The translations under genes and the position numbers were made by a program. A stretch of DNA of 64,000 nt from NCBI RefSeq assembly GCF_006874475.1, contig NZ_VIRM01000044.1:1-64000 (forward strand). The letters are read 5' to 3'. Within the stretch, counting starts at the first letter, position 1; each line of letters opens with the position of its first letter. This DNA comes from Microbispora hainanensis. Its GTDB lineage: Bacteria > Actinomycetota > Actinomycetes > Streptosporangiales > Streptosporangiaceae. This document shows, piece after piece, positions 44,162-52,963 of the stretch. The notes under the pieces are model-generated. The model saw only the letters and a list, made by a program, of their open reading frames with translations. It made no database searches and was not told the DNA's origin.

Positions 44162-44305
44162 TGCGTCCGGGCCGGCCGTGCGACAGCGGCGGCGGCCCCG
44201 GGTGGTCCCGGGACACGCGGACGGCGTTTGTCTCCGGTTTGACCATCGCGTACCCGCTTATCATGTGGCAAGTGATTTTTCCGCACCGGGGGTGGAGGGG
44301 CTGAG

Positions 44306-45511
44306 GTGAGGTCGTCCACTCATTCCGCCTCTACGCGGCTCCGTCCGATCGTGACCGGCCTCGCGGTCGTGATCTTCAGCGTCATGGCCGCGGGCACCGC
44401 CTTTTTGGCCACCTGGCCGGGCGACGGCGCGCTCGCGGCCGGCGGCGGCCCGGCGGAGAAGGACCGCACGCGGGGCGACAACCCCCTTCCGGCCGCGCGG
44501 GCGACGGCGCAGAGCCTCGTGCCCGACCGCACGCTGCCGTCGAGCGCGCCCGTCGTCGGCGGGCCCGGCGTGCAGGTCACGCTGCCGCACCTGATGGCGA
44601 TCTCCCCGAAGCAGGTGCCGCAGAGCACCCTGTTGAAGATCGCCAAGCTGCGGCACGTGCAGAAGGTGGCGGTCGCCGACGGCGGCCAGGTGCACGTGTC
44701 CGGCACGGCCCTGCGGCTGCTCGCCGTCGACCCGGCGACGTTCCGGTCGTGGACGCCGAAGAACGTGGCCGACCACCCGGAGGTGTGGAGCGCGCTCGCC
44801 CGGGGCGAGCTGGTCGTGGACCCGGCGACGATCAAACGTCTCGGCATGGTGCTGGGTGCGGAATACCAGATCGACCGGGGTCCCAGGCTGCGCCTGGCGG
44901 CCTCGGCCTCGCTCGGGCTGCCCGGCGTGGACGGCCTGGTCAGCCAGGACCTGGGCCGCAGGCTCGGCTTCCCCTCCGGCGTCGTGGTGCTGGTGCACGG
45001 CGACCCGGCCAAGGTGAGCGACAAGGCCGTCACGCGCCTGCTCGGCAGGGGCGCGCAGGTCGCGCGGGTCGGCGCGGCCGCCGTACGGCCGCGGGCCACG
45101 GCGACCCCCGGACGTGCCCTGGTGGGGCGGCCCACGAGCTACCTGGACCTCTACCAGCGGTCCGCCACCGTCTGCCCCGGACTCTCGTGGACCGTCCTCG
45201 CCGCGATCGGCCAGGTCGAGAGCAGCCACGGCCGCAACAACGGCCCCTCGTCGGCCGGGGCGCTCGGGCCGATGCAGTTCATGCCCGCCACCTGGAAGGC
45301 GTACGGCGTGGACGGCGACGGCGATGGTGAGGCGGACATCTGGAGCCCTTACGACGCGGTGCCGTCGGCCGCCAAATACCTGTGCGCCAACGGGGCCGGC
45401 GCGGGCGGCGAGAAGCTCAGGAAGGCCGTGTGGTTCTACAACCACTCCTGGGACTACGTGAACAAGGTCCTGTCGCTCGCCGACGCGTACGCCCGCGCGT
45501 ACGCCTCCTGA
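44306..45511 (+). CDS. Exported lytic transglycosylase (SLT type)
   Basis: A 401-residue exported peptidoglycan hydrolase. An uncleaved or cleavable signal helix (about 15-36) leads to a Pro/Ala spacer, a middle domain of unknown fold (about 90-265, ALRLLAVDPATFRSW) and a C-terminal SLT lysozyme-like domain (about 278-401) with the catalytic Glu305 in IGQVESSHGRNN, then GALGPMQFMPATW and the late VWFYNHSWDYVNKVL. It cleaves glycan strands outside the membrane. The GTG at 44306 has GGAGGGG 6 nt upstream. It is divergent from the MFS gene; its neighbour downstream is the convergent ferrochelatase. Confidence 0.9.
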   Translation: MRSSTHSASTRLRPIVTGLAVVIFSVMAAGTAFLATWPGDGALAAGGGPAEKDRTRGDNPLPAARATAQSLVPDRTLPSSAPVVGGPGVQVTLPHLMAISPKQVPQSTLLKIAKLRHVQKVAVADGGQVHVSGTALRLLAVDPATFRSWTPKNVADHPEVWSALARGELVVDPATIKRLGMVLGAEYQIDRGPRLRLAASASLGLPGVDGLVSQDLGRRLGFPSGVVVLVHGDPAKVSDKAVTRLLGRGAQVARVGAAAVRPRATATPGRALVGRPTSYLDLYQRSATVCPGLSWTVLAAIGQVESSHGRNNGPSSAGALGPMQFMPATWKAYGVDGDGDGEADIWSPYDAVPSAAKYLCANGAGAGGEKLRKAVWFYNHSWDYVNKVLSLADAYARAYAS

Positions 45512-45603
45512 CGCGGGGGACACGCGGGCGGAGGGACCTGACGGACCCCGCTACTGGACGGGCCGTGCGGCGGGAGGCTGCCGGCCGTCCCGCCGTGGCG
45601 CCG

Positions 45604-46605
45604 CTACCGGCCGGGCCGTGCGGCGGGGCGGACGGGGGCGGGGCAGCAGGTCGCCGCGCATGGCACGGGCTCGGGCTCGGCCAGCAGCTCGGCCACCATC
45701 GAGACGAACCGCGGATGGGTGCCCGCGGTCGAGGCCCTGGTGAGGGCCATGCCGAGCTTCTCGGCCGTGGCCGCCGCCTCCACGTCGAGGTCGTAGACGA
45801 CCTCCATGTGGTCGGAGACGAACCCGATGGGCACCAGGACCGCCGACGGCACGCCCTCGGCGTGCAGCGTCTCCAGGTGGTCGCAGACGTCGGGCTCCAG
45901 CCAGGGCACCTGCGGCGGACCGCTGCGGCTCTGCCACACCAGGTCCCACGCCCGCCCCTCGTCGAGCCGTGCCTCATCGACTTGGGCGGTCACCAGCTCG
46001 GCGGCCCGCCTGAGCTGGGCCTCGTACGCGCCTCCGGTGGGCCCGGCCGTGCGGGCCATGGAGACGGGGATGCTGTGCGCGGTGAACACGAGACGGGCCT
46101 GCTCACGGACGTCGGCGGGCAGCCGGTCGAGGGCCTCGCGGGTGTGGTCGGCCATCGCCGCGATGAAGCCGGGATGGTCGTAGTAATGGCGGAGCTTGAC
46201 GATCTCCGGAGCGCCGGGGACGGCGGCGCGGGCACGGGCGATGTCGTCGAGATACTGCCGGCAGGACGAGTAGGAGCTGTAGGCCGCGGTGACGAAGGCC
46301 GCCGCCTTGCGGACGCCGTCGTCCTTCATCTGCCGGACCGTGTCCTCCAGGAACGGGTGCCAGTTGCGGTTGCCCCAGTAGACCGGCAGGTCCACGTCGA
46401 GCGCGGCGATGAGGTCGCGGCACTGCTGGTTGATCGGGCTGACCCCGCCGAACCCCTGGTAGTGCGCCTCGACCTCCAGCAGCCGCTCACGCGGCACGCC
46501 CCGGCCGCGCACGACGTTCTCCAGGAACGGCATGACGTCCTCGGGCTTCTCCGGCCCGCCGAAGGAGACGACGAGAAGGGCGTCGTATCCGTTGGTGCTC
46601 ACCAT
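45604..46605 (-). CDS. hemH: Coproporphyrin ferrochelatase
   Basis: A 333-residue cytoplasmic enzyme that inserts Fe2+ into coproporphyrin III in the actinobacterial heme pathway. It has the opening DALLVVSFGGPEKPEDV, the GGVSPINQQ motif, the catalytic His177 in TAHSIP, and the GFVSDHMEVVYDLD segment. Actinobacterial enzymes carry a [2Fe-2S] cluster on four Cys; Cys115 in SYSSCRQY and three Cys in the C-terminal CAATCC segment are in place. The ATG at 46605 is preceded by TAAGGT, which can be read as a Shine-Dalgarno-like AAGG or as a -10 7 nt before the start. It is divergent from the S9 peptidase. Confidence 0.93.
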   Translation of the reverse strand: MVSTNGYDALLVVSFGGPEKPEDVMPFLENVVRGRGVPRERLLEVEAHYQGFGGVSPINQQCRDLIAALDVDLPVYWGNRNWHPFLEDTVRQMKDDGVRKAAAFVTAAYSSYSSCRQYLDDIARARAAVPGAPEIVKLRHYYDHPGFIAAMADHTREALDRLPADVREQARLVFTAHSIPVSMARTAGPTGGAYEAQLRRAAELVTAQVDEARLDEGRAWDLVWQSRSGPPQVPWLEPDVCDHLETLHAEGVPSAVLVPIGFVSDHMEVVYDLDVEAAATAEKLGMALTRASTAGTHPRFVSMVAELLAEPEPVPCAATCCPAPVRPAARPGR

Positions 46606-46612
46606 GCGCCAC

Positions 46613-46618
46613 ACCTTA
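46613..46618 (-). promoter_or_regulatory. hemH: -10 element TAAGGT before hemH
   Basis: On the minus strand TAAGGT ends 7 nt before the ATG at 46605. AAGG could instead act as a ribosome binding site, so the leaderless reading is less sure here. Confidence 0.35.
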
Positions 46619-46655
46619 CGCGGCGGGTACGACGGTTCCGTGCGCGCCTGACGGC

Positions 46656-46685
46656 TTGGGTGGTGCGTGCGTCAGAGAGTAGGTT
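46656..46685 (+). promoter_or_regulatory. Promoter TTGGGT-N18-TAGGTT, leaderless
   Basis: -35 TTGGGT (46656-46661), 18-bp spacer, -10 TAGGTT (46680-46685), then 6 nt to the GTG at 46692. Confidence 0.55.
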
Positions 46686-46691
46686 CGAGCG

Positions 46692-48668
46692 GTGACCCAA
46701 TTTCCGGACATCCGCGAATACACGGCTCTGCCGCGCGTGAACGCCCTGCGGCTGTCGCCCGACGGGACCCGGCTCGTGTCCGTGGTCCAGTCCCTCAACC
46801 CCGACGGCAAGTCGTACGGCACGGCACTGTGGGAGATCCCCCAGGACCCCGGGGGCGAGCCCCACCGGCTGACCCGGTCGGCGAAGGGAGAGGCGGGGGC
46901 CGAGTTCGCCCCAGACGGGACCCTGTTCTTCGTCTCCCGCAGGCCCGACGAGACGGTGAAGGAGAGCAGCGGCGACACGGCCGCCCTGTGGCTGCTGCCC
47001 GAGCGCGGCGAGCCGGTGCGCTTCGCCACCCGCCCCGGCGGGGTCTCCGCTGTGCGGGCGGCCGGCGGCACCGTCGTCTACGCCTCCGGGGTGCTGCCCG
47101 GCGACGCCGCCACCGAGGAGGAGCGCCGCAAGGCCCGCGACGAGGCCGGGGTCAGCGCGATCCTGCACGAGGGCTATCCGGTGCGCTACTGGGACCACGA
47201 CCTCGGCCCGGCGCAGACCCGGCTCTTCGCGGGCCGTGCGGCGCGCGAGGGCCTGGAGGACGTGCGCGACCTCACGCCGGAGCCCGGCGGCGCGCTGGAC
47301 GAGAACCTGTCGTTCGACGTCACTCCCGACGGGCGCACCGTGCTCACGAGCTGGCGGGTTTCGCTGGGGAACGGCGACGTGCGCTGGGACCTGGTCGCCG
47401 TCGACGCCGCGGACGGATCCCGGCGCACGCTGGCGACGTCCGCGGGGCACGACTTCATCGGGCCGGTCAGGGTCTCGCCCGACGGGCGGCATGTCGCCTG
47501 CCTGAGGGAGCACCACGGCACCGAGGAGACGCCGATCGCGATCGACCTGTGGGTGGTCGACCTGTCCACCGGCGAAGGGCACGCGGTCGCCGAGGAGATC
47601 TTCCCCGCGTCCGTCGCATGGGCGCCCTCCTCCCGGGAGCTGTTCTTCGCCGCCGACCACCAGGGCCGCCGGCCGGTCTTCCGCGCCACCCTGGACGGCG
47701 AGGTCACCAGGCTGACCTCGGACGACGGCGCGTACACCGAGCTGTGCCCGGCCCCCGACGGTTCGGTCTACGCCCTGCGCGGAGCGATCGACTCGCCGCC
47801 GCGTCCGGTGCGCGTGGCCGCCGACGGGTCGGTCACCACGCTGCCCGCGCCCACGCCGCCGCTCGACCTGCCCGGCACGCTGACCGAGGTGACCGCGACG
47901 GCCGAGGACGGCACCGAGATCCGGGGCTGGCTGGTCGTCCCCGCGGAGGCGACCGCCGAGAACCCGGCGCCGTTCCTGCTGTGGATCCACGGCGGCCCGG
48001 TGTCGAGCTGGAACGACTGGAGCTGGCGCTGGAACCCCTGGATCATGGCCCGGCACGGCTACGCCGTGCTGCTGCCCGACCCGTGCATGTCCACGGGCTA
48101 CGGCCAGGACATGATCCAGCGGGGCTGGGGCGACTGGGGGCCGGTGACCCACGCCGACCTCATGGCGATCACCGACGAATGCCTCAAACTGCCGGAGATC
48201 GACGAGCAGCGGACGGCGGCGATGGGCGGCTCGTTCGGCGGCTACATGGCCAACTGGGTCGCCGGGCACACCGACAGGTTCCGGGCCGTCGTGACGCACG
48301 CGTCGCTGTGGAACCTCGACCAGTTCGCCGGCACCACCGACGGCGCCAACTTCTGGCAGCGCGAGTTCGGCGCCCTCGGGTCCGCCCGCTACGCCCGGCT
48401 GTCGCCCCACCGGTCGCTGGGCGACATCAGGACGCCGATGCTGGTGATCCACGGCGACAAGGACTACCGCGTGCCGATCGGCGAGGGCCTGCGGCTGTGG
48501 TGGGACCTCCAGCGTTCGGGGGTCGAGTCGAAGTTCCTCTACTTCCCCGACGAGAACCACTGGGTGCTCAAGCCCGGCAACGCGGTCGCCTGGTATGAGA
48601 CCGTCCTGGCCTTCCTGGCGCAGCACGTCCTGGGAGAGGAGTGGACCCTGCCGCCGTCCCTGAGCTGA
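46692..48668 (+). CDS. S9 family peptidase (prolyl oligopeptidase-like)
   Basis: A 658-residue cytoplasmic serine peptidase or acyl-peptide hydrolase. An N-terminal beta-propeller (about 10-400; repeated LSPDG / VSPDG motifs) shields a C-terminal alpha/beta hydrolase (about 405-658). The catalytic triad is visible: Ser514 in GGSFGGYMA, Asp in HGDKDYRVP and His in DENHWV. FLLWIHGGP is the oxyanion region. It probably trims oligopeptides. There is no signal peptide. The GTG start has no Shine-Dalgarno but a good promoter 6 nt upstream, indicating a leaderless mRNA. Confidence 0.92.
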   Translation: MTQFPDIREYTALPRVNALRLSPDGTRLVSVVQSLNPDGKSYGTALWEIPQDPGGEPHRLTRSAKGEAGAEFAPDGTLFFVSRRPDETVKESSGDTAALWLLPERGEPVRFATRPGGVSAVRAAGGTVVYASGVLPGDAATEEERRKARDEAGVSAILHEGYPVRYWDHDLGPAQTRLFAGRAAREGLEDVRDLTPEPGGALDENLSFDVTPDGRTVLTSWRVSLGNGDVRWDLVAVDAADGSRRTLATSAGHDFIGPVRVSPDGRHVACLREHHGTEETPIAIDLWVVDLSTGEGHAVAEEIFPASVAWAPSSRELFFAADHQGRRPVFRATLDGEVTRLTSDDGAYTELCPAPDGSVYALRGAIDSPPRPVRVAADGSVTTLPAPTPPLDLPGTLTEVTATAEDGTEIRGWLVVPAEATAENPAPFLLWIHGGPVSSWNDWSWRWNPWIMARHGYAVLLPDPCMSTGYGQDMIQRGWGDWGPVTHADLMAITDECLKLPEIDEQRTAAMGGSFGGYMANWVAGHTDRFRAVVTHASLWNLDQFAGTTDGANFWQREFGALGSARYARLSPHRSLGDIRTPMLVIHGDKDYRVPIGEGLRLWWDLQRSGVESKFLYFPDENHWVLKPGNAVAWYETVLAFLAQHVLGEEWTLPPSLS

Positions 48669-48774
48669 CCGTTGAATGGCGGTACATCCTGGTTTGGGAG
48701 GATGTCACTCGTGCGGCCGGCGCTCCGCGCCGGCCGTTTCGGTGTGAGCACCTACGAGGAGGGGGCAGGTCAGG

Positions 48775-49596
48775 ATGGACGAGCGGGAGGACCGGCATGA
48801 CCGCGCGCGGGTGGAGGAGCTGCTGGAGCTGGCGACCGGCATAGCCGAGGAGGCCGGTCAGATGCTCCTCGCCAAGCGGCCCGCGCGGCCCGAGGTGCTG
48901 GCCACCAAGTCGAGCCCCACCGACGTCGTCACCGCGCTCGACCGGGCCGCCGAGGAGCTGATCCGCGCCAGGATCGCCGCGGCCAGGCCGCACGACGCCG
49001 TCCTCGGCGAGGAGGGCGGCGACACCCCCGGCGAGGGCGTCGTCCGGTGGGTCGTCGACCCCATCGACGGCACCGTCAACTTCCTGTACGGCCTGCCCGA
49101 CTGGGCGGTGAGCATCGGCGTGGAGGTGGACGGCGAGATCGTCGCCGGAGTGGTGCACAACGTGCCGCGCGGCGAGGTGTTCACGGCGTCGAAGGGCGGC
49201 GGCGCCTGGCTGAGGGGCGAGCGGCTGCGCTGCAACACCGGGGTCCCGCTGGCCAAGGCCCTCGTCGCCACCGGGTTCGGCTACGCGGCCGGACGGCGCC
49301 GGGTGCAGGCCGAGGTGCTGGCGCAGGTGCTGCCCCAGATCAGGGACATCCGGCGCGGCGGCTCGTGCGCGATCGATCTCTGCTCGGTCGCCGCGGGACG
49401 GGTCGACGCCTACTACGAGCGCGGCACCAACTACTGGGACCACGCGGCGGCGGGCCTGATCGCCGCGGAGGCCGGGGCCCGCGTCGCCGGCCTGAAGGGC
49501 AAACCGGTCGGCCCGGACATGGCGCTGAGCGCGGCCCCGGGGCTGTTCGAGGAGCTGCACGACCTGCTCGTCCCCCTCGACCCCGAGCGCGACTGA
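48775..49596 (+). CDS. suhB: Inositol monophosphatase family protein
   Basis: A 273-residue Mg2+-dependent phosphatase of the inositol monophosphatase / SuhB family. Metal and substrate motifs are intact: GEEGGD (about 81-86), WVVDPIDGTVNFLYGLP (about 92-108) and the late NYWDHAAAGLIAAEAG. In actinobacteria such enzymes dephosphorylate inositol-1-phosphate for phosphatidylinositol and mycothiol, or histidinol-phosphate; the exact substrate cannot be resolved from sequence here. Strong purine-rich ribosome binding sites (GGGGGCAGG, CAGG) precede the ATG. A hairpin terminator follows about 160 bp after the stop. Confidence 0.9.
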   Translation: MDEREDRHDRARVEELLELATGIAEEAGQMLLAKRPARPEVLATKSSPTDVVTALDRAAEELIRARIAAARPHDAVLGEEGGDTPGEGVVRWVVDPIDGTVNFLYGLPDWAVSIGVEVDGEIVAGVVHNVPRGEVFTASKGGGAWLRGERLRCNTGVPLAKALVATGFGYAAGRRRVQAEVLAQVLPQIRDIRRGGSCAIDLCSVAAGRVDAYYERGTNYWDHAAAGLIAAEAGARVAGLKGKPVGPDMALSAAPGLFEELHDLLVPLDPERD

Positions 49597-49754
49597 CGCG
49601 GCCCGCGCGTGCCGCTGCTCGGTCGCATCGCTTGATCGCTGCTGCCTGCCGCCGAGGCCGGGCTCCCGCGCGACGTCCTCGACGCCCGTGAATTCGCGTC
49701 GGGTTCGAGGAGGCTTCGCCGCGCGTTCGTCCTGGCTTCGCCCTGGGTACAGGC

Positions 49755-49784
49755 GAGGGGGCCCGCCTTGCGGCGGGCCCCCTC
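49755..49784. terminator. Bidirectional hairpin terminator
   Basis: Perfect 13-bp stem (49755-49767 with 49772-49784) and TTGC loop between suhB (+) and the 54-residue gene (-). It can serve both strands. Confidence 0.75.
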
Positions 49785-49801
49785 GTCAGTTTCGGTTCCG
49801 G

Positions 49802-49966
49802 TCAGCGCTGGATGTCGATGCCGTGATCTTCGGCGAGGCGGTGCAGGTCCTCGATCTCGGCGGTGAGGGTGTCGGCGAGGAAGTCGTCCCCGCTCGTGGT
49901 GGCCTCTTCAAGACCCTTGTAGGCCTGGTCGAGCCTGGTTTCGATCGTGGTCGTGAACTCGCCCAT
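49802..49966 (-). CDS. Small acidic helical protein, 54 residues
   Basis: A 54-codon gene below the usual size cut-off. It starts at ATG 49966 after AAGAAGGTGAG and ends with TGA at 49802. The protein is acidic and predicted helical: FTTTIETRLDQAYKGLEEA, then FLADTLTAEIEDLHRLAEDHG, with heptad-like Leu/Ile spacing suggesting a coiled coil. Third-position G/C is high throughout, stronger than in overlapping frames. A terminator lies 18 bp after its stop. I do not recognise a family. It is divergent from the OmpR-type regulator gene and could be controlled by it. Confidence 0.7.
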   Translation of the reverse strand: MGEFTTTIETRLDQAYKGLEEATTSGDDFLADTLTAEIEDLHRLAEDHGIDIQR

Positions 49967-50115
49967 CTCACCTTCTTTCTCAGGGGGCGAAACGTGTCAC
50001 GGGGGGCTCCGGCACGGATCCTGCGGAGAGGCGCACCCTTCCCCGGCACACGACAATGGAGGGTGTCACGGGCCTTACCCATGTCCGGAGCGACCGTAAA
50101 CCTATGAATTTCTGT

Positions 50116-50134
50116 GCTCTACGTCACGTAGAGC
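50116..50134. promoter_or_regulatory. 19-bp perfect palindrome
   Basis: GCTCTACGT-C-ACGTAGAGC, 9-bp arms and a 1-nt centre, 75-93 bp upstream of the response regulator and in the divergent region shared with the small gene. A dimeric repressor or activator site is likely. Confidence 0.55.
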
Positions 50135-50143
50135 GCAGGAACC

Positions 50144-50170
50144 GCTTACCGGCGGCTTACGCCGGCTAAG
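50144..50170 (+). promoter_or_regulatory. Phased direct repeats GCTTAC-N5-GCTTAC-N4-GCTAAG
   Basis: Half-sites start at 50144, 50155 and 50165, i.e. 11 and 10 bp apart, the spacing typical of OmpR-family tandem binding. They lie 39-65 bp before the response-regulator start. Confidence 0.5.
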
Positions 50171-50208
50171 TCCACAATGAGGGGCCTCATGCCAGCTAGG
50201 AGGACTTG

Positions 50209-50862
50209 ATGCGCGTGCTTGTGGTGGAGGACGAGCGGGTGCTCGCGGACGCGATCGCCACAGGCCTCCGCCGGGAGGCGATGGCCGTGGACGTCGCCTA
50301 CGACGGCGCGGCCGCCTTGGAGAAGACCGCCTACATCGACTACGACGTGATCGTGCTCGACCGTGACCTGCCCAAGGTGCACGGCGACGAGGTGGCCCGC
50401 CGCCTGGTCGCCGAGCGGTCGGCCTCGCGGATCATCATGCTGACGGCCGCGGGCGACGTGGACGACAAGGTCGAGGGTCTGGAGCTGGGCGCCGACGACT
50501 ATCTGGCCAAGCCGTTCGTGTTCATGGAGCTCGTGGCCCGGGTGCGCGCGCTCGGCCGCAGGTCCGCGCCGCCTCTGCCGCCCGTGCTCGAACGCGCCGG
50601 CATCCGGCTCGACCCCGGCAGGCGCCAGGTGACGCGGGACGGAACCGAGATCCACCTCACCAAGAAGGAGTTCGCGGTGCTGGAGGAGCTGATGCGGGCA
50701 GAGGGCGCCGTCGTCAGCCAGGAGGACCTGCTCGACAAGGCGTGGGACGAGAACATCGACCCGTTCACCAACGTGGTGAGGGTGACCATGATGACGCTGC
50801 GCAAGAAGCTGGGCGATCCACCGGTCATCGAGACCGTGCCCGGCGTCGGATACCGGCTGTGA
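50209..50862 (+). CDS. OmpR/PhoB-family response regulator
   Basis: A 217-residue two-domain regulator. Receiver (about 1-118) with acidic E7/D8, phospho-acceptor D51 in VIVLDRDLP, Thr in MLTAAGD and Lys in YLAKPF. A winged-helix DNA-binding domain follows (about 125-217) ending TVPGVGYRL. It pairs with the kinase encoded 39 bp downstream. AGGAGG (50198-50203) 5 nt before ATG 50209 gives an ideal ribosome binding site; a TTG one codon earlier is the only alternative. Direct repeats just upstream suggest autoregulation. Confidence 0.93.
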   Translation: MRVLVVEDERVLADAIATGLRREAMAVDVAYDGAAALEKTAYIDYDVIVLDRDLPKVHGDEVARRLVAERSASRIIMLTAAGDVDDKVEGLELGADDYLAKPFVFMELVARVRALGRRSAPPLPPVLERAGIRLDPGRRQVTRDGTEIHLTKKEFAVLEELMRAEGAVVSQEDLLDKAWDENIDPFTNVVRVTMMTLRKKLGDPPVIETVPGVGYRL

Positions 50863-50901
50863 CGACCCGCGCCACCGCCACGTCCCGGGGGAGGGGGCCC
50901 T

Positions 50902-52386
50902 GTGAGCGAATCGCGTGACGCCTCCGAGAGGAGGACGCCCCGGATCCTTCCGTCGCCAGGGGAACCGGACGCCGCCGCGACCTCGCCGGACGCGGCCTCG
51001 CCGGACGTGACCCCTCCGGGCGCGGCGGCTCCGGCCGGCGGCCGCGGCCCGGCGGGTCCCACCCGCCGGATGTCGAGCCCGATGGGCACCGGTCCCTACC
51101 GCAGCCAGGTGCCGCCGCCGCCCAGCGGCCCGCCCGCCTGGGACGGTCCGCCGCCGCTGGTCGCCCATCCCGTGCAGCGGGGCAACCTGCTCAACGAGAT
51201 CAGGTCGCTGCAGAACCGCGTCAGCATCCGCTGGCGTCTGACCCTCACGTACGCCGCGCTGGTCTTCGTCGCCGGCGCGCTGCTGGTGATGGTCATGTAC
51301 GTGCTGATCGGCCAGGCGATCGACATCGGCTGGCAGAGCGTGCCGCAGATCTTCCTCCCGCGCGGGAGCGTGCCGCAGGAGTGGATCGACGAGGCCAACC
51401 ACCAGTTCGCCCAGTCGCAGGCGGAGGTCACCGCCGTGGCACGGGCCGAGCTGCTGAAGCGGGCGCTGCTGGCCCTGCTGGGCGTGGGGATCCTGGCGCT
51501 GATGCTGGGATATCTCGTGGCCGATCGGGCGTTGCGGCCGGTGATGAAGATGACGGCGACCGCGCGGAAGCTGTCGGAGACCTCGCTCGCCCACGAGCGC
51601 ATCGCCCTCCAGGGCCCGGACGACGAGCTGAAGGAGCTGGCCGACACCTTCGACGCGATGCTCACCCGGCTCAACACCGCCTTCGACGCGCAGCGCAGGT
51701 TCGTGGACAACGCCTCGCACGAGCTGCGGACGCCGCTCGCGATCAACCGTACGGTGCTGGAGGTGGCGCTGTCCGACCCCGAGGCGTCGGACGACCTCAA
51801 GGTGCTCGGGCGCACGCTGCTCGGCACCACCGCGCGCAACGAGCGGCTGATCGAGGGCCTGCTGCTGCTCGCCCGCAGCGAGCGTGAGCTGTCGGTGCGA
51901 AAGCCCGTGGACGTCCGGGAGGTAGCCAGGACGGCGGTGGAGCAGCTGGCACCCTTCGCCGAGGAAGAGGGCGTCACGGTCGAGCACGACCTCCACCCGG
52001 CGGCCACGACGGGCGACCCCGTCCTCATAGAACGCTGCGTGTCCAACCTCGTCGAGAACGGCATCAAGCACAATCTTGGCGAGTCCGGAAAAGTATGGGT
52101 CCGGACGGGAATTGTGGACGGGGGTGCGGTTGTTCAGGTCGCGAACACGGGACCGCACGTTCCCGCGTACGAGGTGGAGAGCCTGTTCGAGCCGTTCCGG
52201 CGGCTGAATGCCGACCGGGTTCAATCCGCCAAGGGCGCGGGTCTCGGCCTGTCCATCGTGCGCGCGATCGTTCGCGCGCACGGCGGAACGGTCGCCGCCG
52301 TCCCCCGCGACGGGGGTGGTCTCGTGGTGACGGTGCGTCTCTCCGGAGCCGGGGCGTCTCCGGGGACGCCGCAGTCGGCGCGCTGA
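50902..52386 (+). CDS. Sensor histidine kinase with Pro-rich N-terminus
   Basis: A 494-residue membrane kinase, partner of the preceding regulator. The first 100 residues are a Pro/Ala/Ser-rich cytoplasmic extension, unusual for this class. Then TM1 (about 113-136), a short extracellular loop (about 140-186), TM2 (about 188-205), HAMP (about 206-260), HisKA with His273 in VDNASHELRTPLA, and HATPase with Asn386 in SNLVENGIKH and GAGLGLSIV. The loop is only some 45 residues, so the signal may be membrane stress or a small partner. GTG start with GGGGGAGGGGG upstream. Confidence 0.92.
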   Translation: MSESRDASERRTPRILPSPGEPDAAATSPDAASPDVTPPGAAAPAGGRGPAGPTRRMSSPMGTGPYRSQVPPPPSGPPAWDGPPPLVAHPVQRGNLLNEIRSLQNRVSIRWRLTLTYAALVFVAGALLVMVMYVLIGQAIDIGWQSVPQIFLPRGSVPQEWIDEANHQFAQSQAEVTAVARAELLKRALLALLGVGILALMLGYLVADRALRPVMKMTATARKLSETSLAHERIALQGPDDELKELADTFDAMLTRLNTAFDAQRRFVDNASHELRTPLAINRTVLEVALSDPEASDDLKVLGRTLLGTTARNERLIEGLLLLARSERELSVRKPVDVREVARTAVEQLAPFAEEEGVTVEHDLHPAATTGDPVLIERCVSNLVENGIKHNLGESGKVWVRTGIVDGGAVVQVANTGPHVPAYEVESLFEPFRRLNADRVQSAKGAGLGLSIVRAIVRAHGGTVAAVPRDGGGLVVTVRLSGAGASPGTPQSAR

Positions 52387-52644
52387 TGGAGCGTGCACGC
52401 CGTACATGTGGTTGGATGTGCCGTCGAACGCGGTGGGGATACCGCCGATACTGTGGTTTTCGCCATATTTGGCTAACCGCAGTCCCAGGTGGGATGCCCC
52501 TCGCGTGTCGGAAGGTTCAGTGTTCGTTCAAGCGGGTACCGAATGCACAATTTAGCGGCCCCCGCGGGCACAACACCGGCCTTCCGAGCGTTATCCACGC
52601 GCGACACAGGCGCAGGCAGATAGATGAGGGGGATGGAGTAGCAG

Positions 52645-52944
52645 ATGGCTACCGACTACGACAGCCCGCGTAAGACCGACGACGATCTGAACGAGGACAG
52701 CCTCCAGGAACTCCAGGCGCGTAGGAGCGACAAGTCGTCGGGCAGCATTGACATCGACGAGACCGATCTGGCCGAGTCGTTGGAGCTGCCGGGGGCGGAT
52801 CTGTCGAACGAGGAGCTTTCGCTGCGGGTGATTCCTCGGCAGGCCGACGAATTCACCTGCTCGCGGTGCTTCCTGGTGCATCACCGCAGCCAGCTGGCCT
52901 CAGAGAAGAACGGCCAGCAGGTCTGCCGCGAGTGCGCCGCCTAG
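52645..52944 (+). CDS. DUF4193 zinc-ribbon-like protein
   Basis: A 99-residue actinobacteria-specific protein. The N-terminal two thirds are acidic and polar, with IDIDETDLAESLELPGADLSNEELS typical of the family. The C-terminus has CSRC and CREC 40 residues apart in sequence space, with HH between, a likely zinc site resembling RNA polymerase-associated small factors. Function is not established. GGAG about 10 nt upstream of ATG 52645. The following gene begins 19 bp later, so they are probably co-transcribed. Confidence 0.9.
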   Translation: MATDYDSPRKTDDDLNEDSLQELQARRSDKSSGSIDIDETDLAESLELPGADLSNEELSLRVIPRQADEFTCSRCFLVHHRSQLASEKNGQQVCRECAA

Positions 52945-52963
52945 GAGACCCTTGGGAGGGTCC

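Noticed and set aside
49690..49715. tRNA T-loop-like GGGTTCGAGG
   Set aside because: No acceptor stem or anticodon arm could be folded around it; no tRNA was found in the window.
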